From contig NZ_JBJDSB010000001.1 of the NCBI RefSeq assembly GCF_044987625.1, positions 186,001-250,000 on the forward strand: 64,000 bases of DNA, read 5' to 3'. Shown here one piece after another: positions 19,778-28,700 of the stretch. The DNA is from Desulfobaculum sp044987625. GTDB taxonomy: Bacteria > Desulfobacterota > Desulfovibrionia > Desulfovibrionales > Desulfovibrionaceae. Numbering within the stretch: position 1 is the stretch's first letter; every line of letters starts with the position of its first letter. The notes beneath the pieces are model-generated. The model saw only the letters and a program-made list of their open reading frames with translations. It ran no database searches and was not told the DNA's origin. The translations under genes were made by a program, and so were the position numbers.

Positions 19778-19832
19778 TTTATAAAAAAACTGTAGGGAAA
19801 AATAAAGAGGGGGTGGGCAGGGTATGTAGAGA

Positions 19833-19909
19833 TGGAGCGGGAAACGGGACTCGAACCCGCAACCCTCAGCTTGGAAGGCTGATGCTCTAGCCAATTGAGC
19901 TATTCCCGC
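19833..19909 (-). tRNA. glyT: tRNA-Gly (anticodon TCC)
   Basis: Complete cloverleaf with acceptor GCGGGAA/TTCCCGC, anticodon loop CTTCCAA and encoded CCA. It occupies the glyT position of the E. coli thrU operon. Confidence 0.97.
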
Positions 19910-19976
19910 GCACTACTCTGCAGTCAAGCAACAGGTCCACCCTGTCTCCTACAGTTCTTTTAGCGCTAAATATTGA

Positions 19977-20062
19977 TGGTGGAGGGGGGAGGATTTGAAC
20001 CTCCGAAGGCAATCGCCGACAGATTTACAGTCTGTTCCCTTTGGCCACTCGGGAACCCCTCC
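19977..20062 (-). tRNA. tyrU: tRNA-Tyr (anticodon GTA)
   Basis: An 86-nt class II tRNA with a long variable arm. Acceptor GGAGGGG/CCCCTCC, anticodon loop CTGTAAA and encoded CCA are present. Confidence 0.97.
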
Positions 20063-20071
20063 ATTCTCTGC

Positions 20072-20147
20072 TGGAGCTGGTGATAGGAATCGAACCCACA
20101 ACCTGCTGATTACAAATCAGCTGCTCTGCCAATTGAGCTACACCAGC
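20072..20147 (-). tRNA. thrU: tRNA-Thr (anticodon TGT)
   Basis: Complete cloverleaf with acceptor GCTGGTG/CACCAGC, anticodon loop TTTGTAA and encoded CCA. First tRNA of the cluster, only nine bases from tRNA-Tyr. Confidence 0.97.
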
Positions 20148-20207
20148 GCAGGTATTTTCAAAGTGCCGTCGGTGAGTGCGTTTCGCTCTCCCCGTCGGCG
20201 AGGAGCA

Positions 20208-20236
20208 GAACTATCTGGAACTGCCACCGGGGTCAA
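20208..20236 (-). promoter_or_regulatory. Promoter candidate for the tRNA-tuf operon
   Basis: On the minus strand a -35 TTGACC (20236-20231) precedes an A/T-containing -10 region, read either as GATAGT with 15-base spacing or TAGTTC with 17. A GC-rich discriminator follows, as is common for stringently controlled promoters. The start would be about 55-60 bp before tRNA-Thr(TGT). Confidence 0.5.
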
Positions 20237-20319
20237 GCGAATTTTTCAACTTTTTTGATTTTCCCTGCAAAAAAGTGGTTTTCCCCCTTGTCCGTCGCAC
20301 CGATTCCGGAGCTTATCAC

Positions 20320-20354
20320 AAAAAAAACCGCCCCGGAAGCGGGACGGTTTTTTT
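20320..20354 (-). terminator. lpxC terminator
   Basis: A stem AACCGTCCCG paired with CGGGGCGGTT (one U-G pair) is followed by eight U residues on the minus strand, about 20 bp after the lpxC stop. It separates lpxC from the tRNA-tuf operon. The A-rich tract on the other side makes it bidirectional in principle. Confidence 0.88.
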
Positions 20355-20373
20355 GACGAAACCCAGACAGGGC

Positions 20374-21297
20374 CTAGGCTAACGCGGGCACACCCACGGC
20401 CTCGGATTCCTTTTCGGCGCTGCGGGCGGCCATTTGCGGCTCCACGGCTTCCACCGTGCGCAAATAGGACGCGCCGTTGTCGATAAGTTCGCGCAAAAAG
20501 GCATTATTAAATGCGTGGCCGGAGCAACGCACCTCAAAATGCCCAAGAAGCGGCAACGGGCTCACGGCCATGTCGCCAATAAAATCGAGAATTTTGTGCC
20601 GGACGAACTCGTCCTCAAAGCGCAGACCCTCGGCATTCACCACGCCGTACTCGTCAAGGACCACGGCATTTTCAAGCGAGCCGCCCAGGGCGAGGCCATT
20701 TTTCTGCAAATATTCCACATCGCGCAGGAAGCCAAAGGTCCGAGCCTTGGCAATTTCCGCCTCGAAGGTTTCGGGCGTCAATTCAAAGCTGCGGCGCTGC
20801 TCGGCAATGAGCGGATGCTTGAAGTCAATAATATAGTCCACGCGGAACCCGTCGTAGGGGCTGACGCGGATGGCCTTGTCCTCATCCTTATGGGAAAAGG
20901 GCTTGGCCACGGCGAGTGCGCGGCGCGGCTTGCCCTGCCTGCGGATTCCCGCCCCCTTGAGCAGAAACACGAAGGATCCGGCGCTGCCGTCCATGATGGG
21001 CACTTCCCCGCCCGTCACTTCAATCTGTATATTATCTATACCAAGACCACGCGTGGTGGCCATCAGGTGCTCAACGGTGGCAACGGAGTCCTTGCCCTGT
21101 CCGAGGGTGGTGGCGAGTCCGGTCCCGATCACGCTCTCGGGCGTGGGGGTCAGAAAGCGCGTGCCGTTTTCGTTCTTAATGACGAAAACGATACCGGTAT
21201 CCTCGTCCGCGGGACGAAGAACAAGTTCCACCTTGCGGCCACTGTGCAGGCCGATGCCGGAGCATTTGACTGATTTTTGGATTGTCGTCTGTTGCAT
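20374..21297 (-). CDS. lpxC: UDP-3-O-acyl-N-acetylglucosamine deacetylase
   Basis: Encodes 307 residues. LpxC is the zinc deacetylase that commits precursors to lipid A in the cytoplasm. The zinc-ligand and catalytic motifs are visible: HLMATTRGLGIDNI near 78, HKILDFIGDMA near 235-245 and a C-terminal CSGHAFNNAFL near 260. The start ATG has GGAGG six bases upstream. It stands apart from the other lipid A genes of this window (58473-61631), as in E. coli where lpxC is also separate. A strong terminator follows. Confidence 0.97.
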   Translation of the reverse strand: MQQTTIQKSVKCSGIGLHSGRKVELVLRPADEDTGIVFVIKNENGTRFLTPTPESVIGTGLATTLGQGKDSVATVEHLMATTRGLGIDNIQIEVTGGEVPIMDGSAGSFVFLLKGAGIRRQGKPRRALAVAKPFSHKDEDKAIRVSPYDGFRVDYIIDFKHPLIAEQRRSFELTPETFEAEIAKARTFGFLRDVEYLQKNGLALGGSLENAVVLDEYGVVNAEGLRFEDEFVRHKILDFIGDMAVSPLPLLGHFEVRCSGHAFNNAFLRELIDNGASYLRTVEAVEPQMAARSAEKESEAVGVPALA

Positions 21298-21428
21298 TCA
21301 TAGCCTCCGCCACGCTTAGAGCAAAATACGTGCCGGAATTTTAAAAGTCATAACATGTTGAAATTACAAGTCTTTACGCCAAGAGCGCTGTGGTGCACGT
21401 GTTACAAATAAGCAACACTCGTGTGTTT

Positions 21429-22319
21429 TCACACACACTTTTCGCTACGCCGGGCCAGCACGTATCTGTCCTTTCCGGCAAGGTCGCGGCGGATGGTCAC
21501 CGAAGAAAACGCGCCCTGCCCTTCCACGATGCGGCGCACGGCTTCGCCCTGCGCCCAGCCAAACTCCATCAGGAACAGTCCACCCGGCCGCAGCGCACGG
21601 GCCACCTGCGGCAGTAGCGCGCGCACGCACTCCAGACCATCGGACTCCACATGCCCGTCCGGGACCAGCGCGGTTCGCGGTTCAAACTGTGACACTTCGG
21701 GGTCCAGTTCACGGTATTCGGCCTCGCTCACATAGGGCGGATTGGACACCACAAGGTCCAAACTCCCCTCTGCGGCAAAGGGCTGGGCAAAGTCGCCCTG
21801 CACAAAGGCCACCTGGTCGGCCACACCATGCCGGGCGGCATTGGCGCGCGCCACGGCCAGTGCGTCGGCGCTCATATCCAGCGCCACGCCGCGCGCCTTG
21901 GCAAAAAGGTGCGCCACGGTCACGGCCAGACAGCCGCTGCCCGTTCCAAGGTCCGCAAAGCGCAACGGCGCATCCGCGGCAAAGTGCGCTTCCACATCCT
22001 CAATAATGTGTTCCGTCTCCGGACGCGGCACAAGGACGGCGCTGCTGACGCTAAAGTCGAGGCCGTAGAATTCCTTTTCTCCAAGGATATAGGCCACCGG
22101 CTCCCCTGCGGCGCGGCGGGTGATGGCGACCTGCACGGCCACGGCTTCGGCGGGGGTGAGGACTTTGTTTGGATGCACCAGAACGTCGAGGCGGCGCATA
22201 CCCAAGGTATGCGCCGCCAGAATTTCTGCCGAGAGGGCTGGGCTGTCGACACCCGCCCGCTCAAGCTGCGCGCGGGCTTCGGTAATGACCGCGCGCAGTG
22301 TCGGGTTTTCCCGGATCAC
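21429..22319 (-). CDS. prmC: Peptide chain release factor N5-glutamine methyltransferase
   Basis: Encodes 296 residues. PrmC (HemK) methylates the Gln of the GGQ motif in release factors. The SAM-binding DLGTGSGCLAVTVAH motif lies near 122-136 and the catalytic NPPYVSE near 191-197. It starts with GTG at 22319, sharing GTGA with the prfA stop, with GGAGG just upstream, so it is translationally coupled to its own substrate, RF1. The C-terminal end is followed by a 131-bp gap before lpxC. Confidence 0.97.
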   Translation of the reverse strand: MIRENPTLRAVITEARAQLERAGVDSPALSAEILAAHTLGMRRLDVLVHPNKVLTPAEAVAVQVAITRRAAGEPVAYILGEKEFYGLDFSVSSAVLVPRPETEHIIEDVEAHFAADAPLRFADLGTGSGCLAVTVAHLFAKARGVALDMSADALAVARANAARHGVADQVAFVQGDFAQPFAAEGSLDLVVSNPPYVSEAEYRELDPEVSQFEPRTALVPDGHVESDGLECVRALLPQVARALRPGGLFLMEFGWAQGEAVRRIVEGQGAFSSVTIRRDLAGKDRYVLARRSEKCV

Positions 22320-23389
22320 GAGTCCTCCGCCTGCTGCCGGAGTGCCTCGGCCTGATAGTGGCTGATGAGGGACTCGACAAGCTCGTCGATGTGACCCTGC
22401 ATGACTTCATCGAGGCGGTACAAGGTCAAGTTGATGCGGTGGTCGGTGACGCGGCCCTGCGGGAAGTTGTAGGTCCTGATGCGTCCGGAGCGGTCGCCGG
22501 AGCCAACCTGAGCGCGGCGGGCGTCGGCCTGCTCCTGATGCTGCTTGTCCTGCTCCATCTGCAGCAGGCGCGAACGCAGAACCTTCAGCGCCTTGGCCTT
22601 GTTCTTGTGCTGGGACTTTTCGTCCTGACAGGTCACAACGAGACCGGTAGGCAGATGGGTCACGCGGATGGCGGAGTCCGTGGTGTTGACGCTCTGGCCG
22701 CCGGGACCGGAGGAACGGTACACGTCAATGCGCAGTTCGTCGGGGCTGAGGTTGATCTCCACGTCCTCGGCCTCGGGCATAATCGCCACGGTACAGGCGG
22801 AGGTGTGGATACGGCCCTGCGACTCGGTGGCGGGCACGCGCTGCACGCGGTGGATGCCGGACTCGTACTTGAGGCGGCTGTAGACGCGCTCGCCGGAGAT
22901 GGCGGCGATGACTTCCTTGTAGCCGCCACTGCCGCTCTCGCTGGCGCTCATCATCTCGGTCCGCCAGCCGTTGTGCTCGGCAAAACGCATGTACATGCGG
23001 AAGAGGTCCGCGGCGAACAGTGCGGCTTCCTCACCGCCCGTGCCCGCACGGATTTCGAGAATGATGTTCTTCTCGTCCATGGGGTCCTTGGGCAGGAGCA
23101 GAATCTTCAGGTCATGCTCCAGACCGGGCAGACGCTCTTCCAATTCCGCAATTTCGGCCGCAGCCATCTCGCGGATGTCCTTGTCGTCGTCGTGAAGCAT
23201 CTCACGGCTTTCGGCAAGGTTCTCCTCCAGTGTGCGGTACTCCCGGTACGCTTTGACGATTTCACCAAGGTCCGAATGGGTCTTGGTGAGCGTCCTGTAG
23301 CGATCCTGATCGTTGAACACATCGGGAGAGGACAACTCGCGCTCAAGTTCCTCGAACCGGCGCTCTATGCTATCGAGCTTGGCGAACAT
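22316..23389 (-). CDS. prfA: Peptide chain release factor 1
   Basis: Encodes 357 residues of RF1, which reads UAA and UAG. The catalytic GGQ occurs in SSGPGGQSVNTTDSAIR near residue 230, and the codon-recognition PAT tripeptide occurs in RVPATESQGR near 187, so it is RF1 and not RF2. It is followed with a four-base overlap by its methyltransferase prmC and lies 17 bp after the DUF1385 gene. Confidence 0.98.
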   Translation of the reverse strand: MFAKLDSIERRFEELERELSSPDVFNDQDRYRTLTKTHSDLGEIVKAYREYRTLEENLAESREMLHDDDKDIREMAAAEIAELEERLPGLEHDLKILLLPKDPMDEKNIILEIRAGTGGEEAALFAADLFRMYMRFAEHNGWRTEMMSASESGSGGYKEVIAAISGERVYSRLKYESGIHRVQRVPATESQGRIHTSACTVAIMPEAEDVEINLSPDELRIDVYRSSGPGGQSVNTTDSAIRVTHLPTGLVVTCQDEKSQHKNKAKALKVLRSRLLQMEQDKQHQEQADARRAQVGSGDRSGRIRTYNFPQGRVTDHRINLTLYRLDEVMQGHIDELVESLISHYQAEALRQQAEDS

Positions 23390-23406
23390 TGTGACGACCT
23401 CTCAAA

Positions 23407-24399
23407 TCATTTATCAACAGCGCCTTTCAGCGCGGCGATGGCCACTTCCAGCTGCCCGTCGTCGGGCTCACCAGTGGTCAGATATTGCAGCATGAGACCC
23501 GGCCAGCACAGCACACGGCACAGCCGGGCGTTGCCGTTGGTGCCCGTGTACTTGATCAGCTCATAGGCAACGGCGCTGATGGGAATCATCATGAAAAACT
23601 TGGCGAAAACCACATACGCCTGTTTGGCTACGGCGGCGTCTGGGGTATACACGGCCAGCATGCCCGGAATCAGCACGGCATGCAGGGCGATGGAAAGGGA
23701 CAGGACAAACAGCAAAAACGCCGTCCCGCACCGGGGATGCAAGCGGCTGTAGCCGCGCGCCGCTGCGGGAGTCAGCTCCCCGCCTTCCTCGTAGGTCCAG
23801 ATGGTTTTATGCTCGGCCCCATGGTACTGGAACACGCGCTTAATATCGGGAATACGGGAAATGGCAGCGATATAGCCCACAAACACGGCCAGCTTAAACA
23901 GCCCATCCCATGCGTGGAAGCTAAAGGATTCCGTTCCGCCGCCAAGCCCCAGCACCTTGATGCCAAGGGAAAACATGTGCGGCAGCACAACGAACAATCC
24001 CAGCGCCAGCGCAATGGAGACGGCAACGGTCAGGGCCAGCTGCCATGGCTTCACTTCCTCTTCGCCCTCTTCCTCCAGCGCGGTCTGCGCCGAGAAGTTG
24101 AGCGCCTTGATGCCATTGACCAAGGTTTCGATGAGGACGAAGAATCCGCGCACAAAGGGGCGCTTCATCCACTCGGCCCGCAGCAGGGTAAACCAGGGGC
24201 GCGTCTCCAGCGCAATGCTGCCGTCCGGCTTACGCACAGCGATGGCCAAACGGTCCTGATTGCGCATCATGACGCCTTCCACAACGGCCTGCCCACCAAC
24301 GGTGGTGGCCCCGCGCAAAAACAACGAAACACCGTGCACGGCGGCCCGGCGCATGGCGCGGAAAGCGCCCATCACGGATGCACTCTGAGCTGATGACAT
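23407..24399 (-). CDS. DUF1385 / YqhQ-family membrane protein
   Basis: Encodes 330 residues of unknown function. The family motif GGQAVVEGVMMRN lies near residues 35-47, the YHGAEHKTIWTYE motif near 193-205, and HPRCGTAFL near 222-230. About four or five hydrophobic segments (near 120-150, 165-185, 228-250, 265-285) indicate an inner-membrane protein. The conserved His/Cys residues suggest metal binding, but this is inference. It lies between rpmE and prfA and is probably cotranscribed with prfA-prmC. Start ATG has GGAGG five bases upstream. Confidence 0.88.
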   Translation of the reverse strand: MSSAQSASVMGAFRAMRRAAVHGVSLFLRGATTVGGQAVVEGVMMRNQDRLAIAVRKPDGSIALETRPWFTLLRAEWMKRPFVRGFFVLIETLVNGIKALNFSAQTALEEEGEEEVKPWQLALTVAVSIALALGLFVVLPHMFSLGIKVLGLGGGTESFSFHAWDGLFKLAVFVGYIAAISRIPDIKRVFQYHGAEHKTIWTYEEGGELTPAAARGYSRLHPRCGTAFLLFVLSLSIALHAVLIPGMLAVYTPDAAVAKQAYVVFAKFFMMIPISAVAYELIKYTGTNGNARLCRVLCWPGLMLQYLTTGEPDDGQLEVAIAALKGAVDK

Positions 24400-24449
24400 A
24401 CCCGCCTCCTACCGGACACGGCGTCATGCAGCACGGTCCGGCTTAAATG

Positions 24450-24487
24450 AAAAGACGCCTCCGACAGGTACGATCCCTGACGGAGGC
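24450..24487 (-). terminator. rpmE terminator
   Basis: On the minus strand an interrupted stem of GCCTCCG and CAGG paired with CCTG and CGGAGGC is followed by GTCTTTTC. It lies about 40 bp after rpmE and before the DUF1385 start. Confidence 0.7.
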
Positions 24488-24528
24488 GACTGCCGGGCGA
24501 GCTCCATGGCTCGCGAAAAAGGGAGATG

Positions 24529-24762
24529 CTAGTTCTCCTTGCCAGCGCCCTTGTTCTCACCAAGCTTGCCGAACTTCTTACGGAAGCGGTCGATACGACC
24601 AGCGGTGTCAACAAAGCGCTGCTTGCCGGTGAAGAACGGATGGCAGTTGGAGCAAATTTCCACATGCACTTCTTCACCCTTGGCGGTCAAAAGCTCGGTC
24701 TCGTGACCACAGGCGCACTGAACTTTGGCCTTGTAAGTCTTAGGATGGATATCTTTTTTCAT
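24529..24762 (-). CDS. rpmE: 50S ribosomal protein L31 (zinc-binding form)
   Basis: Encodes 77 residues of L31, a late-binding 50S protein bridging the subunits. I start at MKKDIHPK (24762), with GGAGG upstream; a longer in-frame opening upstream has no family similarity. Cysteines in CACGH (near 16-20) and CSNCH (near 37-41) are the C+ zinc-binding form. The tail beyond residue 65 is lysine/glycine rich. It faces gpmA divergently. Confidence 0.96.
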   Translation of the reverse strand: MKKDIHPKTYKAKVQCACGHETELLTAKGEEVHVEICSNCHPFFTGKQRFVDTAGRIDRFRKKFGKLGENKGAGKEN

Positions 24763-24797
24763 GGTGTATTCCTCCACAGGGTTCCGAAAAGACGGCA

Positions 24798-24826
24798 TGG
24801 ATACCCTGTTTGCAAACGTTTGGCAA
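24798..24826 (-). promoter_or_regulatory. Promoter candidate for rpmE with palindrome in the spacer
   Basis: -35 TTGCCA (24826-24821) and a weak -10 TATCCA (24803-24798) are separated by 17 bases. The spacer contains the perfect ten-base palindrome GTTTGCAAAC (24808-24817), which could be an operator half-site pair. The -10 matches only half the consensus. Confidence 0.35.
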
Positions 24827-24871
24827 GCACATAATGTCTGGACCGGACGTCCTGCGTGGACGTGCTGCCTT

Positions 24872-24900
24872 TTCACGGCCACGGCTCTCATGTATATAAT
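24872..24900 (+). promoter_or_regulatory. Promoter candidate for gpmA
   Basis: A perfect -10 TATAAT (24895-24900) is preceded at 17 bases by TTCACG (24872-24877), four of six to the -35 consensus. The start would lie about 45 nt before the gpmA ATG. Confidence 0.6.
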
Positions 24901-24950
24901 GACAGGCGTGGAATAAGCAAGGAGCACTCAGCCAACAATTCGGAGGCATC

Positions 24951-25694
24951 ATGCACAAGCTCGTCCTCGTCCGTCATGGGCAGAGCGAATGGAACCTTGA
25001 AAACCGCTTCACCGGCTGGACCGATGTCGGTCTGACCCCGCAGGGCGAGGCCGAGGCGCAGGCCGGGGCGCAACTGCTGCACGACAGCGGCTTCGTCTTC
25101 GACGTGTGCTACACGTCTTTGCTCAAACGCGCTATCGAAACCTTGTGGATCATCCAGCGCGAAATGGACAATATGTGGCTGCCCGTCATCAAAAGCTGGC
25201 GGCTCAATGAGCGCCACTACGGCGCGCTGCAGGGGCTGGACAAGGCCGAAACCGCGCAGAAATACGGCGACGAGCAAGTCTTCACCTGGCGGCGCAGCTA
25301 CGACATTCCCCCGCCGCCGCTTGAGGCCGACGACCCGCGCCACCCCTCGCTGGACCCGCGCTACGCACACATTCCGCCCAGCGACCTGCCTGCCGGAGAG
25401 AGCCTCGCCCTCACCGTGGAGCGGGTGCTGCCCTTCTGGCATCAGGTTATCGCGCCGGACATCCGCGCCGGACGCCGCGTGCTCATTGCCGCCCACGGCA
25501 ACAGCCTGCGCGCGCTGATCAAATATTTGGACGATATGTCCGATGACGACATTACCGGGCTGAACATTCCCACCGGCATTCCCCTCGTTTATGAACTGGA
25601 CGCAACGCTCAGGCCCATCAAACACTCTTACCTCGGCGATCCGGAAGCCGCAAAACGGGCGGCGCAGGCCGTGGCCAATCAGGCCAAAGCCTAA
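24951..25694 (+). CDS. gpmA: 2,3-bisphosphoglycerate-dependent phosphoglycerate mutase
   Basis: Encodes 247 residues. GpmA interconverts 3- and 2-phosphoglycerate in glycolysis and gluconeogenesis through a phosphohistidine. The RHG motif (LVRHGQSEWN, His9) and a second catalytic histidine in AAHGNSLRALIKYLDD near 183 are present, as are ENRFTGWTDVGLT and RLNERHYGALQG. It is first in a plus-strand group with the adenylate cyclase gene 62 bp downstream and mutY after that. Confidence 0.97.
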   Translation: MHKLVLVRHGQSEWNLENRFTGWTDVGLTPQGEAEAQAGAQLLHDSGFVFDVCYTSLLKRAIETLWIIQREMDNMWLPVIKSWRLNERHYGALQGLDKAETAQKYGDEQVFTWRRSYDIPPPPLEADDPRHPSLDPRYAHIPPSDLPAGESLALTVERVLPFWHQVIAPDIRAGRRVLIAAHGNSLRALIKYLDDMSDDDITGLNIPTGIPLVYELDATLRPIKHSYLGDPEAAKRAAQAVANQAKA

Positions 25695-25756
25695 GCGCGC
25701 CGCACTCGCCCAAGGTCCTTCCCCCTTGGGACGGCCCGGCACCCGGGGGGAACGCC

Positions 25757-28700
25757 ATGGCCCCAGAGCAGTTCACGTTCCCGCAGTCTTTAAAACGACT
25801 CACCAGCCTGACGGCGCACCCGCCGCCGGAACGCACGCGCACGGACATCACCAGTCTGGTGGACCGCATCCGGGCGCTGTGCGCGGCAGCCGGCCCTGCC
25901 GAGGCGCGCCGCATGGGCGACGAAACGGCCCTTGTCCTGCACTGGCGCGCCGCAACATCGGACGACGCCGAATTGCAGGTCTACTATATCGGCCTGCTGG
26001 CGGACCTTGGCCCCCTTGCCGCGCCCTTGGCCGCATCCCTCCTGGCATCGGCGCAGGGCATAGATGCTCCGGGCGTGCTGGACCTCTTGCCCGGCGGGTT
26101 CCGGTTGGCCGTGGTCAACCATCTGCTGCTGGACGATACGGGCCGGTACGAGGCCCTGCGCCCCGTCGCCATGAGCGCCCTGCCGGACCTTGCAGCCCTG
26201 CCGCCAGAGGATATCGCCGCGCAATTGGAGGCCCTGCACGCCAACGGCGGCATCCTTGCCTATCCCCTGTCCCACGCACTGGGAACCGGCCCCTTCGGCA
26301 ACGCCGTTGAAGCCGCCATCACCGCGCAGGAGTCCCTGCTCCAAGCCTCGCGCCGCCCGGATGACGCCCTGCACACCTACGTCCCGGCGCTGGCCGTACT
26401 GGATGCGCCAGAGATGCACCTGCGCCTGCTTCCACTGTTGGTCACGCGCGACCTCGGGGCGCAGCGCACCCTGCTGGACACCATCGCCGCTGTGGCCCCG
26501 CGCCACGACAAGCGCTACGTCAAGGCGCTTCTGCCGTCCCTGACGCACCCTGACCTGCGCGTTCGCACCGCGGTGGTCGCCTGCCTCGCGCAGATTATGC
26601 CGGACAGCATAGGCCGCATCCTTGCCGCCTGTTTCAAGCGCGACCCCGCCCTCAAGGACACCATCCTCGCGGCGCTTCCCCTTGTACCATCAGAAGAGGC
26701 CGCATTCTTCATCAAGGCCACCGGGGAGAAGCCGGAAGCCTTTGCGGCCACAGCCTTCCCGCTCATGGCGGCCCTTGACCCGCCCATGGCGCGCATGAGT
26801 CTTGCCGCGGCCGTCTCGGACGCCCCGCAGGCGCTCGCCCACGCCATCCCGGCCAGCACCGGCCCAAAGCCCGACGTTGAGGCCGCGCTGGCAGGCTTTA
26901 CCGAGCGCCCCCAGAAAGATGACGCGGCGCAGAAGCCCAAGAAGAAAGACAAAGGATTCCTTGGCGGGTTGTTCGGCGGGGACGAAGGGGAAGCCATCTC
27001 CATCCAGTTTGGCGGCGATATGGTCCTGCAAAGCGAAAACTCCGGGCGGCGGTTCTCCCCCATCTACGAGGAACGCACTCTGCGCGGAACCAAGTTCACG
27101 GATTCCCTCATTGAGAGCGCCACCTTTGAAGACTGTACCTTCGTGGATGCCGACTTCTCGGGGACAATATTCCACAAGACGCGCTTTTCCCGGTGCACCT
27201 TCACCGGCTGCACCATGAACGGCACCCGGTTCTTCGACTGCTCCCTGCGGGAAATCACCATCACCTGCGGCAACGCGGAACAGACCGAACTCACGGACTG
27301 CACCTGCGGCCTCATCGACATTCAGGGTACCAAACTGCGCGGCCTGCACCTCTTTGGCGGCAGGCTGGAGGCCCTGCGCGTTACCGCCTGCGACCTTTCG
27401 GACGCGCGCATGGAGGCGGTCACCCTTGCGGGGACGGAGCTTCGGCACTGCTCGGGCGCCAGCCTTGAGCTGCTGGACTGCTCCATCATCTCCAGCACCG
27501 TGCACGCGTGCCTGTTCTCGGACATCACCATCACCGGGGCGCATGGCTCCTGCCCCTGCGCCCTCACCCTGCAACTGCGCACTAACGCGGCGCGCGCCAT
27601 GGCGGACACAACACCGCCACCGCCCCTGCCGCCGCAAGCCGGGGCCAAGGCCAAGCTGGCTATGGACGCATGGTACGGCCTGTGGGACATCATCCGCCGG
27701 GCCGCAGCATTTATGGGTAACAACGCCCGGCGCGAACACTGGTGTATGCAAAAGCTCGGCGCGCCCCGGCGCGACTTTGTCCGCCTTGCCCCGTTCTTTC
27801 TGCATACGGAAATTTTTGAGCGAAACAGCGAGGAGCTTGAGCCGCTGGCCCTTGCCTGCCGCATGGGCAACTACTGTCCGGACTATTCAACCATCGAGGC
27901 CGCGCGCCGCCACTTTCCGGACGCCACCCTGCCCCCGCGCGCGCCGGACCCCATCACCTTCCGCGCGCTGTATACCATAGGCAGTGTGGGCACCATTGCG
28001 CAGTCCGAGGCCTCGGACCTTGACTACTGGCTGTGCTACGACCCCGACGACATGCCGGAAATGCTGCTGGACGGGCTGGCCTTTAAGATTGAGGCCATCG
28101 AACAGTGGGCGGACGCCACCTTTGGGCTGGAGGTGCACTTCTTCACCATGAACGTGGAGAGCATCCGCGCCAACAACTTCGGCGTCAGCGACGCGGAAAG
28201 CTCCGGCACGGCGCAGGCGCTACTGCTCAAGGAGGAATTCTACCGCTCCGTGCTGCATGTGGCGGGCAGCCTGCCCATGTGGTGGACCACCCCGGCAGGC
28301 AGTACCGATGCCGACTACGCGCAGAATATGGAACTGCTCGCCCACGCCCCGTGGGATGCCCCGTTCATCGACCTCGGCAACCTGCTGCGCATCCCGCCGC
28401 AGGAATTCTTTGGCGCGTCGTTGTGGCAGATTGTAAAGGCGCTGAAGAGCCCCTTCAAATCCATCATGAAGTTCGGCTTGCTGGAAAAGTACATCGCGCC
28501 GGACGCCGATTCCGAAAGCCCGCTCCTCTGCGAGCGTCTCAAAGCGGGCATCCTCTCCGGCGACCCGCGCCTTGACGCTGTGGACCCCTACGTCCTCATG
28601 TACAAGGAGGTCCTGCTCCACTACGCCCAAAGCGGCGACAAGGACTCCGCCAACCTCATCCGGCTGTCGTTCTTCCTCAAAACCAAACTCGGCGCCAAGG

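Noticed and set aside
25709..25730. Hairpin between gpmA and the cyclase gene as a terminator
   Set aside because: A seven-pair stem is present but no U tract follows; the genes are close and co-directional.
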